A stretch of DNA of 64,000 nucleotides. It comes from Ureibacillus yapensis (GTDB lineage: Bacteria > Bacillota > Bacilli > Bacillales_A > Planococcaceae). Within the stretch, counting starts at the first letter, position 1. The number at the start of each line of letters is the position of its first letter. Made by a program: the position numbers and the translations under genes. Below the pieces are notes generated by a model. That model was not told the DNA's origin. It ran no database searches and saw nothing but the letters and a program-made list of their open reading frames with translations. The DNA lies in the NCBI RefSeq assembly GCF_003515775.1, contig NZ_QWEI01000002.1, positions 372,001-436,000 of the forward strand, in the 5' to 3' direction. This document shows, in pieces, positions 27,144 through 36,175 of this stretch.

Positions 27144-27159
27144 TTGAAAGCGATGTCAT
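27144..27159 (+). promoter_or_regulatory. cre site (CcpA catabolite-repression operator)
   Basis: TTGAAAGCGATGTCAT matches the cre consensus WTGNNARCGNWWWCAW at all but one position. It lies 30 bp upstream of the dctP start, inside the likely transcribed leader or promoter, so CcpA would reduce dicarboxylate uptake when preferred sugars are present. Confidence 0.75.
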
Positions 27160-27189
27160 CTCGCAAAATTGGATAAGGAGGATGAAAAA

Positions 27190-28440
27190 ATGAAATTATT
27201 TAAAAACCTGACAGCTCAAGTTATTCTAGCCATCATTTTAGGGATAATTGTTGGGGCAATTTGGCCGCAATTCGGGACAAGTTTAAAGATTTTAGCGGAT
27301 TTATTCATTAAATTGATCAAAATGTTAATTGCACCAATCATATTCTTAACAGTAGCAATCGGCATCGGGGCAATGGGGGATATGAAAAAAGTTGGGAAAA
27401 TCGGGGGAAAAGCGTTAATTTACTTCGAAATCGTCTCTACCATTGCACTTGCTATCGGAATAGCTGTTGCCTTATTGATCAACGCAGGCAGCGGCATTAA
27501 CACTTCTTCGGCAAATGGAGCAGATATCTCAAAATATACCGAAGCTGCTAACGGGACAGATCACGGACTAGGCGCTTTCATTTCCAGCATTATTCCGGAT
27601 AATTTTATCGGAGCACTAGCGAATGGACAATTATTGCCAACATTATTCGCTGCTGTGTTATTCGGTTTGGCTGCAGCGGCGCTTGGTGAAAAATCGAAGC
27701 CGGTCATTACTTTCTTTGAACAAGTGTCTGACATATTCTTCAAAATTGTCGGTATGGTAATGAAATTCTCGCCAATCGGTGCATTTGGCGCCATGGCGTA
27801 TACAATCGGGAATTTCGGATTATCCTCTCTTGGAAACCTGGGTCTATTAATGGCCGCTGTTTATATCACAATGGCTTTATTCATTATTCTAATATTAGGT
27901 TCAATCGCGAAGTTTTATGGATTTAATATCTTTAAGTTTATTGCATACATTAAAGACGAAATCTTCCTGGTAATCGGTACTTCTTCATCCGAATCCGCTC
28001 TGCCATCCATGATGCGCAAGTTGGAAAGATTCGGATGTTCGAAACAAGTAGTCGGGTTGGTTGTTCCGACAGGCTATTCATTCAACCTTGACGGTACTGC
28101 AATCTACTTATCGATGGCTGCGTTATTCATTGCCCAAGCATATGGAGTAGATTTAACTTGGATTCAAATCATTACACTTCTAGGTATTTTAATGATTACT
28201 TCCAAAGGTGCTGCAGGTGTAACTGGATCTGGCTTCATTACTTTGGCGGCAACATTGGCAGCATTCCCAATGATTCCTGTAGAAGGAATCGCTCTATTAA
28301 TCGGGGTTGACCGTTTCATGTCGGAAGCACGTGCCGTTACGAACTTAATTGGCAACGGTGTCGCAACTGTTATCGTTTCTAAGTCTGAAAAAGAATTTGA
28401 CGAATCGGTCAATGCTGAATTCAAGCAATCACGCGCATAG
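27190..28440 (+). CDS. dctP: C4-dicarboxylate:cation symporter (DAACS family)
   Basis: 416 residues with eight membrane helices and two re-entrant loops. The family signatures are SSSESALPSMMRKLERFG (first loop), GYSFNLDGTAIYLSMAALF, TSKGAAGVTGSGF (second loop) and DRFMSEARAVTNLIGNGVAT. It imports succinate, fumarate or malate with protons or sodium. I start at ATG 27190, behind AAGGAGGATG; an in-frame TTG 21 bp earlier lies upstream of the ribosome site. Control by DctS/DctR and CcpA is suggested by context and upstream sites. Confidence 0.93.
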   Translation: MKLFKNLTAQVILAIILGIIVGAIWPQFGTSLKILADLFIKLIKMLIAPIIFLTVAIGIGAMGDMKKVGKIGGKALIYFEIVSTIALAIGIAVALLINAGSGINTSSANGADISKYTEAANGTDHGLGAFISSIIPDNFIGALANGQLLPTLFAAVLFGLAAAALGEKSKPVITFFEQVSDIFFKIVGMVMKFSPIGAFGAMAYTIGNFGLSSLGNLGLLMAAVYITMALFIILILGSIAKFYGFNIFKFIAYIKDEIFLVIGTSSSESALPSMMRKLERFGCSKQVVGLVVPTGYSFNLDGTAIYLSMAALFIAQAYGVDLTWIQIITLLGILMITSKGAAGVTGSGFITLAATLAAFPMIPVEGIALLIGVDRFMSEARAVTNLIGNGVATVIVSKSEKEFDESVNAEFKQSRA

Positions 28441-28450
28441 ACATGAATTA

Positions 28451-28486
28451 GGCTCACTAGAATCGTTTTCTAGTGAGCCTTTTTTA
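28451..28486 (+). terminator. Terminator of dctP
   Basis: GGCTCACTAGAA (28451-28462) and TTCTAGTGAGCC (28468-28479), a perfect 12-bp stem, followed by six T. Confidence 0.95.
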
Positions 28487-28511
28487 ATTACCCATATATC
28501 TAAATCAAGGA

Positions 28512-29633
28512 TTAAATGAAAATAAATGGTTCAGTATTGATTTCCGACTGTATAAATTCTACAGACAGGTTCGCTTCTGTGCACAACTTATTCATTTTTT
28601 CAGCGACGCCCTTAATCATCACCTTTTCGACATGGTGGCCGGGATCGACAATGTTGAGTCCGATGCTTTGGGCATCCTGCGCTACATGGAAATACATATC
28701 TCCCGTTACGAATACATCGGCACCCGCTCTTTTTGCTGCATGAATGTACTTATTGCCATCGCCACCGACAACTGCCACTTTCGAAATTAAACGATTGATA
28801 TCCCCAACTACACGCACACGAGGAACGTTTAATTGCGTTTTAACGTGTTCTGCAAATCGCTCCAATGTCATTGGTTCTTTAAGGGTTCCCACGCGTCCTA
28901 GCCCCATTACATTCGCTTCAACGGCTAGTGTATATAAATCATATGCCGGTTCTTCATATGGATGTGCATTTAACATTGCTTTTAGTACTTTATTTTTGGC
29001 GGACTTCGGGAACACCACTTCTATTTTTTCTTCGTCCGTTGTTTCCATCTCACCAATTTCCCCGATAAAAGGATCGGCTCCTTCCAATGGTCTGAATCGG
29101 CCTTGTCCGTTTGTTGAAAAACTGCAAGCATCATAATCCCCAATATGGCCAGCTCCCGCTTTTGCAAGTGCCAGGCGAAGTGTTTCAGAAAATTCATCCG
29201 GTACAAAAACAGCTAATTTCATTAAATTCTCGTGGTAGGTTTTTTCCAGAATTTCTCGGTTTTCAAGTTGGAGGGCATCTGCCAACAAATCATTGACCCC
29301 GCCTTCTGCGACATCCAAATTTGTATGTGCTGCATAGACCGCAATGTCATGTTTGATTAATTTTTCATAAAGCTTGCCTGCAGGTGTATCTGTCCGCAAG
29401 TTCGCTAATTTACGGAAAATCGGCGGATGATGGGCAATGATTAATTCGCATCCTTTTGCAATTGCTTCATCGGCCACTTGCTCATTCACATCGAGCGTAA
29501 CCAAGACTTTTGACACATCTTTATTTAACGTTCCGATTGCCAGTCCAATTGGATCATCTTCCATACAAGCAATTTTTTTAGGCGACCAACTTTCAAATTG
29601 TTGGATGATTGCATTTCCATTAGTGCTTTTCAT
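28512..29633 (-). CDS. yqfO: Nif3-like dinuclear metal centre protein (YqfO)
   Basis: 373 residues, the long form in which the Nif3/DUF34 fold is interrupted by a PII/CutA-like insert (roughly 130-240). Metal-binding motifs are IIAHHPPIF (near 65) and AAHTNLDVAEGG (near 102), with the closing ligands in FVTGDMYFH and DPGHHVE near the C-terminus. The molecular role is not settled; GTP cyclohydrolase-like activity has been proposed for relatives. GAGGAGG precedes the ATG, and the start overlaps the trmK end by 14 bp. Confidence 0.9.
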   Translation of the reverse strand: MKSTNGNAIIQQFESWSPKKIACMEDDPIGLAIGTLNKDVSKVLVTLDVNEQVADEAIAKGCELIIAHHPPIFRKLANLRTDTPAGKLYEKLIKHDIAVYAAHTNLDVAEGGVNDLLADALQLENREILEKTYHENLMKLAVFVPDEFSETLRLALAKAGAGHIGDYDACSFSTNGQGRFRPLEGADPFIGEIGEMETTDEEKIEVVFPKSAKNKVLKAMLNAHPYEEPAYDLYTLAVEANVMGLGRVGTLKEPMTLERFAEHVKTQLNVPRVRVVGDINRLISKVAVVGGDGNKYIHAAKRAGADVFVTGDMYFHVAQDAQSIGLNIVDPGHHVEKVMIKGVAEKMNKLCTEANLSVEFIQSEINTEPFIFI

Positions 29634-30327
29634 CGTTTAGCGCCTCCTCGACTAAAGAGATTAGGTGCAATAGCTCTGTCTTTTTTTGGGCAATTTCAGG
29701 CGTTGCTTCCGCGTGTTCCAATGAAGATAGAACTCGTTTTAAATTTTGCACTTCCTTCGACCATTTTTCGATAAAAACATCCGTTTTCTTTGCCATCGAA
29801 TGTTTGCCCAAATAGATTTCTTGTTCGGTTAGCTCCATATCACCATGCTGGAGAACCAGAATTTCATAAATTTTTTCATCCTCTTTTAAAATCACTTCAT
29901 CCAAAATAGCCCAATGATTCGCAATCGCCCACTCCCGAATCGCCTTGGCGTGTATGTTGGGCTGCAAAATCAAACGGGTTGCCGTTTTCAGAACTTCCGG
30001 TGCTTTTTCCAAAATCGATACAATCAGGGGTCCACCCATCCCGGCAATCGTAATTGTATCCACTCCATCGGCCTCTTGAATTGCCTTTAAGCCATCTGCA
30101 AGCCGTACCGTGATATTGTCTGTCAAACCTTCTGCTTTAACTTGCTTTACTGCGGATTCATAGGGACCTTTCACTACTTCCCCAGCAATCGCTTTCTTGA
30201 TAATTCCTTTATGCACCAAGTAGCAAGGCAAATAGGCATGATCGCTTCCAATATCGGCAACGACAGCTCCTGAAGGTACAAACGATGCGACCGCTTCTAA
30301 TCGTTTTGATAATTTTTGTGCATTCAT
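29620..30327 (-). CDS. trmK: tRNA (adenine(22)-N1)-methyltransferase
   Basis: 235 residues. The SAM-binding motif is VVADIGSDHAYLPCYLVHKG, followed by TITIAGMGGPLI, the TrmK family hallmark, and a C-terminal helical extension. It methylates N1 of A22 in the D-loop of certain tRNAs. It is cotranscribed with yqfO in B. subtilis (yqfN-yqfO), and the 14-bp overlap here agrees. Confidence 0.93.
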   Translation of the reverse strand: MNAQKLSKRLEAVASFVPSGAVVADIGSDHAYLPCYLVHKGIIKKAIAGEVVKGPYESAVKQVKAEGLTDNITVRLADGLKAIQEADGVDTITIAGMGGPLIVSILEKAPEVLKTATRLILQPNIHAKAIREWAIANHWAILDEVILKEDEKIYEILVLQHGDMELTEQEIYLGKHSMAKKTDVFIEKWSKEVQNLKRVLSSLEHAEATPEIAQKKTELLHLISLVEEALNDEKH

Positions 30328-30503
30328 ATAAGACCGCCTTTTCTATATTCTTCGTACTTATTATATATAAATTTCTAGTATTATTCAGTAAATGTTGACC
30401 GGTTCAAAGGAATCCGAATGAAGCTGATGGTTGCCCCTTCAATTAGGAAGAATTATTACCGTGGAGCTTTTTCATTGCTCGGGAATTTGTAAAACTTTTG
30501 GAC

Positions 30504-30539
30504 AAAAAAAGCTACCTTATAAAAAATCTATAAGGTAGC
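30504..30539 (-). terminator. Terminator of cccA
   Basis: GCTACCTTATA (30511-30521) and TATAAGGTAGC (30529-30539), with seven A before it serving as the U-tract on the minus strand. Confidence 0.92.
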
Positions 30540-30549
30540 CACATAATTA

Positions 30550-30915
30550 TTATTTTAATGAAGAGATATAATCAGCGATTGCCTGCGCTTCAGCGCCAGT
30601 TTTTAAACCTGGAGTCATTGGAGTACCTTCAATACCATTTTCAAGAACGTCAACGATATGTTCAGCATCTAGACCCGCAATTTTAGGTCCCATGCCACCA
30701 GTTAAGTCACCACCGTGACAACCGATACATGTGCTTACCAATTCTTCACCGCCTGCACCTGCGTCAGCAGTAGCCCCGCCTTCTTCGGTAGTGGCTTCTT
30801 CGCCATGTGAAGCAATTTCCTTTTCGTTTCCTGCACCTTCTAATGACATGAAGAAAATAAGTCCGATACCGAATGCCATAATTAGAATATAAGGAATGAT
30901 TGGATTGTTTTTCAT
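30550..30915 (-). CDS. cccA: membrane-anchored cytochrome c-550
   Basis: 121 residues: one N-terminal membrane anchor (about 7-24), an acidic/alanine-glycine linker, then a small class I cytochrome c domain. Haem attachment is CIGCH (near 63-67) and the axial methionine lies in GTPMTPG. It carries electrons on the outer face of the membrane towards cytochrome oxidase. GGGAGGTTATCCTA precedes the ATG. B. subtilis has cccA in the same interval between trmK and sigA. Confidence 0.94.
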   Translation of the reverse strand: MKNNPIIPYILIMAFGIGLIFFMSLEGAGNEKEIASHGEEATTEEGGATADAGAGGEELVSTCIGCHGGDLTGGMGPKIAGLDAEHIVDVLENGIEGTPMTPGLKTGAEAQAIADYISSLK

Positions 30916-31061
30916 TAGGATAACCTCCCTTAGTTTTAATGTTTCTACATCTATTAATATAGAATCTTGTCAACAATAATTATTGTACTGCATTATTTGG
31001 AAAACGAAAAGCCCTTATGTGCAACTTTTACAAGTATTGACACAAATTGGACAAGAAAGTT

Positions 31062-31852
31062 TTACTGCAGGATATGACGAGCGATGACCAGTTTTTGAAT
31101 TTCATTTGTGCCTTCCCCGATTTCCAGCAATTTGGCATCCCTTAAGTATCTTCAACTTCATACTCTTTCATATCCCCATACCCGCCATGGATTTGGATGG
31201 CTTCGTCTGCTACTTCAACCGCCATTTTGGATGCATAGTTTGGCAATCGCTGCTTCTTTGCTAAATCGCTTTCCCTGGTCTTTTAGCCAAGCTGCTTTAT
31301 AAACTATATTTCTCGCTAATTCGATTTTCACAGCCATATCAGCAAATTAAACTGAATCGCCTGGAAATGGGAAAGGCTTTTGCCAAATTGCTTTCTTTGT
31401 ATGGAGTAGGAAACTGCTTTGTCGAAAGCAGCCTATGCAATCCCGACTGCCATCGCTCCAATTCCGATTCGCCCCCCATCCAGGGTGACCAAGAATTGCT
31501 CGTATACTTTTCCCATTGTTCCTAATAAATTTTCTTCGGGGACTTTAACATTCTCCAATAAGCTCCGTCGTATTGGAGGCATTCAATCCCATTTTTTCAT
31601 AATCGCTATTAATAGTGAATCCTTCAGAATCCGTCCGGACAATAATTCCACTTATTTCCTTCCCATTTTTGGAGTCTGTTATGGCTGAGAAAGCCAAATG
31701 CTTGGCAAAATTTGTATTCGTAATAAAAACTTTTGAGCCATTGATACCAAAATCCCCATCTTTTAATTGCGCTTTGGTTTCTGTACCGCCAGCATCCGAA
31801 CCGACATTTGGTTCGGTTAAGATGCTAAAAGAATGATATCGCAAAGTAACCA
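31062..31852 (-). pseudogene. decayed acyl-CoA dehydrogenase
   Basis: On the minus strand, pieces of an acyl-CoA dehydrogenase are readable in several frames. First FSILTEPNVGSDAGG and NGSKVFITN, then EENLLG and LDGGRIGIGAMAVGIA, then AVSYSIQRKQFGKSL, and finally KLLEIGEGTNEIQKLVI up to a stop near 31062. Frames shift several times and stops interrupt the middle. The N-terminal 100 or more residues, including the first helical domain, are missing; homology begins abruptly inside the end of the neighbouring membrane-protein gene. It cannot make an active enzyme. Confidence 0.9.
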
Positions 31853-32388
31853 ATTAATACTAGTAACCCTACTATTCCGGATATCGTGAAATACAATAAT
31901 TTAAATTTAAAGCCCGTCAATAGCCACAAAATGCAATTGGCCGTTAGCAAGCCCAAGAGTATAAATGGTTGTTCAGAGAAATATTCGGTACCTACTTTTA
32001 CGCACAAACCAAAAAATAAAAGGGCCGATGATACCTGCAAAATCGGTGCCAAGACATCTTCCTTCTTGGCTAAGCGAAAAGCAAATATGAATAGTAAAAT
32101 CGCAACGAAGCCAACCATGATGGCAACCAGCCACGTTAAGTTGGAAGCCAAAAACAAGATGGCAATCAATGCAATGGTGAAAACAGCTGCGAGTATTGAG
32201 GAGAGAATTTTTTTGTTCTTTTCTTTAGCCTTAAGGGATTTTTTAGGGCTAATCTCGTCCTCCAATTCAAGCTCATTGCCTTCAGAGTATAACGTCATCA
32301 AAAAATCGCAATAATGCTCCGGCAATAATTTATTTTGTTTCCAAAAAAGTATTTCGTTCAGGATAATTTTTTGTCGAGGATTTGGCAT
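31825..32388 (-). CDS. hypothetical membrane protein
   Basis: 187 residues: a soluble N-terminal part (about 1-65, starting MPNPRQKIILNEILFWKQ, with acidic ELELEDE and then lysine-rich stretches), followed by about six hydrophobic segments to the C-terminus. I start at ATG 32386-32388, nine bases after GGAG; an in-frame TTG five codons earlier has no ribosome site. I recognise no domain with certainty. Its last codons overlap the beginning of the acyl-CoA dehydrogenase remnant, so a deletion may have joined the two. Confidence 0.75.
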   Translation of the reverse strand: MPNPRQKIILNEILFWKQNKLLPEHYCDFLMTLYSEGNELELEDEISPKKSLKAKEKNKKILSSILAAVFTIALIAILFLASNLTWLVAIMVGFVAILLFIFAFRLAKKEDVLAPILQVSSALLFFGLCVKVGTEYFSEQPFILLGLLTANCILWLLTGFKFKLLYFTISGIVGLLVLIGYFAISFF

Positions 32389-32469
32389 TTTAATTGTCTC
32401 CAAATTTGTAGAATTATGTATATTTCCATTTTATCTTATTTTAAGGAGCTAGGGATAGTTAATTTAAAT

Positions 32470-32499
32470 TAAAAAGGCATCCAAATTTGGATGCCTTTA
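32470..32499 (-). terminator. Terminator of dnaG-sigA, beyond the composite repeat
   Basis: AAAGGCATCC (32473-32482) and GGATGCCTTT (32489-32498), with an A/T tract on the left that reads as U on the minus strand. Confidence 0.85.
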
Positions 32500-32520
32500 A
32501 TTTATAAAGATTTCGAGCAG

Positions 32521-32868
32521 TGTCTAGCGCAAGCCACCCAGCCCCTCGAGGTCGCGGTCTGCTGCTGTCGCTTCGCTTTCGCGCAAAAAACATCTGCCCT
32601 CGGTCGAAAGCTGAAAAGATGCTTTCGATTCGGGCCTTCCGCCGTACATAGATGTACAAGTGCCGACAATGTACCTGTCGCTTCGCTTTCGGTACAGTTA
32701 AAACATCTGCTGCTGTCGCTTCGCTTTCGCGCAAAAAACATCTGCCACACGACGTGGCGTTGTTGTCGGCCAGCGCTTGAGGCTCACAGGATGTTAGTCA
32801 TGTCGACGATGCAACAGGACGTTGCGTTTTCGTCTACGCGGGGCTAAGCAGGGCGCTTCCGCTTTTCT
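32521..32868 (-). repeat. Composite palindromic repeat in the sigA 3' untranslated region (copy 2)
   Basis: A 348-bp GC-rich island between the sigA stop and its terminator. It shares CAGCCCCTCGAGGTCGC at the left. At the right it shares a 54-bp block with one mismatch (about 32789-32846, around GTCGACGATGCAACAGGACG) with copy 1. It contains three hairpin cores: 32565-32581, 32675-32691 with arms TGTAC/GTACA, and 32713-32729. On the sigA transcript it begins GAAAAGCGGAAGCGCCC six bases after the stop. A block around GTGGCAGATG plus the core also occurs in the glyS leader. Confidence 0.85.
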
Positions 32869-32874
32869 TGTTAC

Positions 32875-34002
32875 CTATTCCAAGAAATCTTTTAGACGTT
32901 TGCTTCTGGAAGGGTGGCGCAGTTTTCTTAGCGCTTTTGCTTCGATTTGACGAATTCGCTCACGGGTTACGCCGAATACTTTCCCTACTTCTTCAAGCGT
33001 ACGCGTACGGCCATCATCCAGTCCAAAACGCAAACGCAGAACATTTTCTTCACGGTCCGTTAGTGTATCAAGTACATCCTCAAGCTGTTCTTTTAATAAT
33101 TCATATGCAGCATGATCGGATGGTGATTGCGCTTCATGGTCTTCGATAAAGTCGCCAAGATGCGAATCATCCTCTTCCCCAATCGGTGTTTCCAAAGAAA
33201 CCGGTTCTTGGGCGATTTTGAGGATTTCACGCACTTTTTCCGGTGTTAAATCCATTTCTTCCCCAATTTCTTCCGGAGACGGTTCGCGACCAAGATCCTG
33301 CAATAATTGTCTTTGAACACGGATTAATTTGTTGATTGTTTCCACCATGTGTACCGGGATACGAATCGTGCGGGCTTGGTCTGCAATTGCACGAGTAATC
33401 GCTTGGCGGATCCACCAAGTTGCGTATGTCGAGAATTTAAACCCTTTGCGGAAATCAAATTTCTCCACGGCTTTAATAAGACCCATATTTCCTTCTTGAA
33501 TTAAATCAAGGAATAACATCCCACGTCCAACATATCGCTTGGCGATTGAGACAACCAAGCGCAAGTTTGCTTCCGCCAAACGTTTGCGCGCTTCTTCATC
33601 ACCTTGTTCAATACGTTCTGCCAATCGGATTTCTTCTTCAGCAGTAAGTAAGTCAACGCGACCAATTTCTTTTAAGTACATACGAACAGGGTCATTGATT
33701 TTAACACCTGGAGGAACACTTAAGTCATTAAGATCAAACGCTTCTTCGCTCTCTTCTTGCTTCGCTAAAACTTCTTCTTCAAATTCTTCTTTTCCATCTA
33801 CTTCAATACCGAAACTTTTCTCAATATCTTCGGCAAAATGGAAGATTTCTTCATTTTCAAGCTCAAATGGAGAGAGTTTGCTTGAAATCTCTTTCATCGA
33901 GATTTCATTTGTTTTTTTTGCTTTTTCTTGTAAAAGTGTTTTCACTTCTTCAATTGTCTGTCCATTGACAACTTCTTTTGATTGTTCTGACTTGTCCGCC
34001 AT
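32875..34002 (-). CDS. sigA: RNA polymerase primary sigma factor
   Basis: 375 residues. A short region 1.1 precedes region 1.2/2 ([52 protein letters not shown] for -10 recognition). Region 3 and region 4 follow, with the -35 helix [21 protein letters not shown] start at MADKSEQSK behind GAAGGAGGAAGG; the seven codons upstream lie over the ribosome site. Thirty-two bases separate it from dnaG, as in the conserved dnaG-sigA operon. Confidence 0.97.
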   Translation of the reverse strand: MADKSEQSKEVVNGQTIEEVKTLLQEKAKKTNEISMKEISSKLSPFELENEEIFHFAEDIEKSFGIEVDGKEEFEEEVLAKQEESEEAFDLNDLSVPPGVKINDPVRMYLKEIGRVDLLTAEEEIRLAERIEQGDEEARKRLAEANLRLVVSIAKRYVGRGMLFLDLIQEGNMGLIKAVEKFDFRKGFKFSTYATWWIRQAITRAIADQARTIRIPVHMVETINKLIRVQRQLLQDLGREPSPEEIGEEMDLTPEKVREILKIAQEPVSLETPIGEEDDSHLGDFIEDHEAQSPSDHAAYELLKEQLEDVLDTLTDREENVLRLRFGLDDGRTRTLEEVGKVFGVTRERIRQIEAKALRKLRHPSRSKRLKDFLE

Positions 34003-34034
34003 AAACCTTCCTCCTTCTAACAACGAAAATCGGG

Positions 34035-35861
34035 TTAAATCGCCGATAGTGATTTCCTCAATTGTATAATGGCCTGAGCGATTTCAAGCGCGCGTTTATG
34101 CTCATGCATTTTTTCAGCTTCTTGTGAATCATGAAGCAATTTTTGAATTTCTAGCTCTATCCGATGCTTTTTTAACTGCTTTATGCAATCTGAAATTTCT
34201 GCTTCAGCCTGGTCTGGATCATGCTCCGCAAGCGCAGCTTCCATCACCAGTTTTCTTAAATCGGGGTCATCCAGGACTTCAAGGAACCTTTGGTAGTCCG
34301 GGGACCCATGCTCTTCATAAAAACCGATTAAACGAACAAATACAGCATTGTATCCATCTCTTATGAAAGGTTGAAGTTCAAGGGTCCTTAAAACATGATC
34401 AACAACATCGATACTTGATAGCATATGCGATAACAGCATCCGTTCTGCACGTTCAGTTGCATTTAATGATTTTTTTGTTTGAGCAGCAACTTGATTTACT
34501 GGTTGTTGTTGTTTACTTTCAGATCGGTTATACCTCTTGGCATGATCCGCTTCAAATTTCCGATATTGTGCATATATGGCTTCCTCAGAAATATTTGTTT
34601 CACTTGCTAACTGTTTTATATAAAGATCTCGTTCAATGGGTGAAGATCGGCCAACAAGGAGTTCAAGTACTTCCTGGGTATATTGCAATACGTCATTCTC
34701 AAATTGGAAGTTTTTATTTTTCCTTGAATACATCATCATAAAAGCAATGTATGCATGAGGTTTTTCTAAAATTTGTCCAATAAAAGAATCGGCACCATAT
34801 TTTTTTATATAATCGTCTGGATCTAACTTTTCCGGCAAGACAGCAACTTGGACTTTCAATTTTTCGGAATGCAGCATTTCAGAAGCCCTTTTGGCCGCTT
34901 CCCAACCAGCATGATCACCGTCATAACAAACAATTATTTGCTCGCTTAAGCGCTTTAACTTTGTGATGTGCTGAGGCGTTAAGGAAGTGCCCATTGTTGC
35001 AACCGCATTATAAACACCAGCCTGATTGGCAGCCAGTACGTCCATAAAGCCTTCCATCAATATAATTTGACGTTTTTTTCGGATAACGGTTCTGGCCTTG
35101 TCCAAATTAAAAAGAACATTACTTTTGTGAAAAATAGGCGATTCCGGACTATTTAAATATTTGGCCTCATCTTGCGAATCAATGACTCGACCGGAAAAAG
35201 CAATAACTTTTCCATTTTCATCACGAATTGGAAACATGATTCGTCCACGAAAGCGATCAAAGTAAGTATGGTCACTTTCACGCTTGATGATGAGTCCGCA
35301 CTCCGCCATTTCTTCTTGGTCAAAGCCTTTTCTTTTTAGCAAAACTGACAGCGTATCCCAAGCGGGCAATGACCAGCCTATACCATTCGTTTCGATACTT
35401 TCCTTTGTAAATCCTCTTTTTAGAAGATAATTTAAAGCTTGTTCGCCCTCTTCCGTGTTCATCAGTAAATGATGAAAATATTCGGCAGTAAATGCATGAG
35501 CCTCAAGCATTTTTTCTTCTTTTAAGGAATAGGCAGACCTTTCATTGGACATACTTGGGCTTTGAAGCTCCAAATTGATGCCAATGCGGCTTCCCAGTTT
35601 TACAACAGCATCTGGAAATGGTATATTCTCAATATCCATTACAAAAGTAATCGCATTGCCACCTGCACCGCATCCGAAACAGTGAAAAATCTGCTTGTCT
35701 TGCGACACCGAAAACGAAGGTGTATTCTCACCGTGAAAAGGACATAATCCGAACCAGTTACGCCCTCTTTTTGTTAATTGCATATAATCGCTAATGACAT
35801 CGACTATATCCGATTGAGAGCGGATTTGCTCAATCATCTCTTCAGGTATTTTTCCAGTCAT
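34035..35861 (-). CDS. dnaG: DNA primase
   Basis: 608 residues. N-terminal CHC2 zinc finger ([11 protein letters not shown]...HCFGCGAGG, about 40-65); primase core with TOPRIM motif [15 protein letters not shown] and [15 protein letters not shown] (about 260-330); C-terminal DnaB-binding helical domain (about 450-608). It makes RNA primers for replication. It is the first gene of dnaG-sigA, with GTTGGTGATG before the ATG. Confidence 0.96.
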   Translation of the reverse strand: MTGKIPEEMIEQIRSQSDIVDVISDYMQLTKRGRNWFGLCPFHGENTPSFSVSQDKQIFHCFGCGAGGNAITFVMDIENIPFPDAVVKLGSRIGINLELQSPSMSNERSAYSLKEEKMLEAHAFTAEYFHHLLMNTEEGEQALNYLLKRGFTKESIETNGIGWSLPAWDTLSVLLKRKGFDQEEMAECGLIIKRESDHTYFDRFRGRIMFPIRDENGKVIAFSGRVIDSQDEAKYLNSPESPIFHKSNVLFNLDKARTVIRKKRQIILMEGFMDVLAANQAGVYNAVATMGTSLTPQHITKLKRLSEQIIVCYDGDHAGWEAAKRASEMLHSEKLKVQVAVLPEKLDPDDYIKKYGADSFIGQILEKPHAYIAFMMMYSRKNKNFQFENDVLQYTQEVLELLVGRSSPIERDLYIKQLASETNISEEAIYAQYRKFEADHAKRYNRSESKQQQPVNQVAAQTKKSLNATERAERMLLSHMLSSIDVVDHVLRTLELQPFIRDGYNAVFVRLIGFYEEHGSPDYQRFLEVLDDPDLRKLVMEAALAEHDPDQAEAEISDCIKQLKKHRIELEIQKLLHDSQEAEKMHEHKRALEIAQAIIQLRKSLSAI

Positions 35862-36132
35862 TTCATCACCAACTTCACATGCTTACTACATTATTCGAGA
35901 TAAATAATTAAAAACCTCTATTTTTTCGACAAAAATAGTTAAATTTTTAAAATCCTTATTTCATTATATTTTTACCACAATTTTCTCATTATAAAACAAA
36001 TAGATGAATATTTCCACTTTTTTTGTTGCTTTTATAAAAAAATTCTTAACCATTGTCGAAATTTGCTGTTTGAACAATGCCAGCAATTATGCCTTCGCCG
36101 ATCAGGTGATGGCAAAGAAAATTCTAGCGCGC
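35862..36132. other. AT-rich gap upstream of dnaG
   Basis: About 270 bp before the yqfL terminator, AT-rich, expected to hold the dnaG-sigA promoter. I could not pick a single convincing -35/-10 pair, and no open frame here has a ribosome site. Confidence 0.4.
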
Positions 36133-36164
36133 AAAAAAACCACCTCTAAAACTAGAGGGGTTCA
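36133..36164 (-). terminator. Terminator of ccpN-yqfL
   Basis: On the minus strand AACCCCTCTAGTTTTAGAGGTGGTT is an imperfect stem followed by seven U. Confidence 0.82.
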
Positions 36165-36175
36165 TGGTTTCATGC

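Noticed and set aside
32491-32847. A 118-codon frame in the sigA 3' region and a similar 116-codon frame at 21342-21692, both ending or passing through STMQQDVAFSSTRG
   Set aside because: The shared peptide comes from the conserved repeat block; there is no ribosome site, and the stem-loop structure explains the conservation better than coding.
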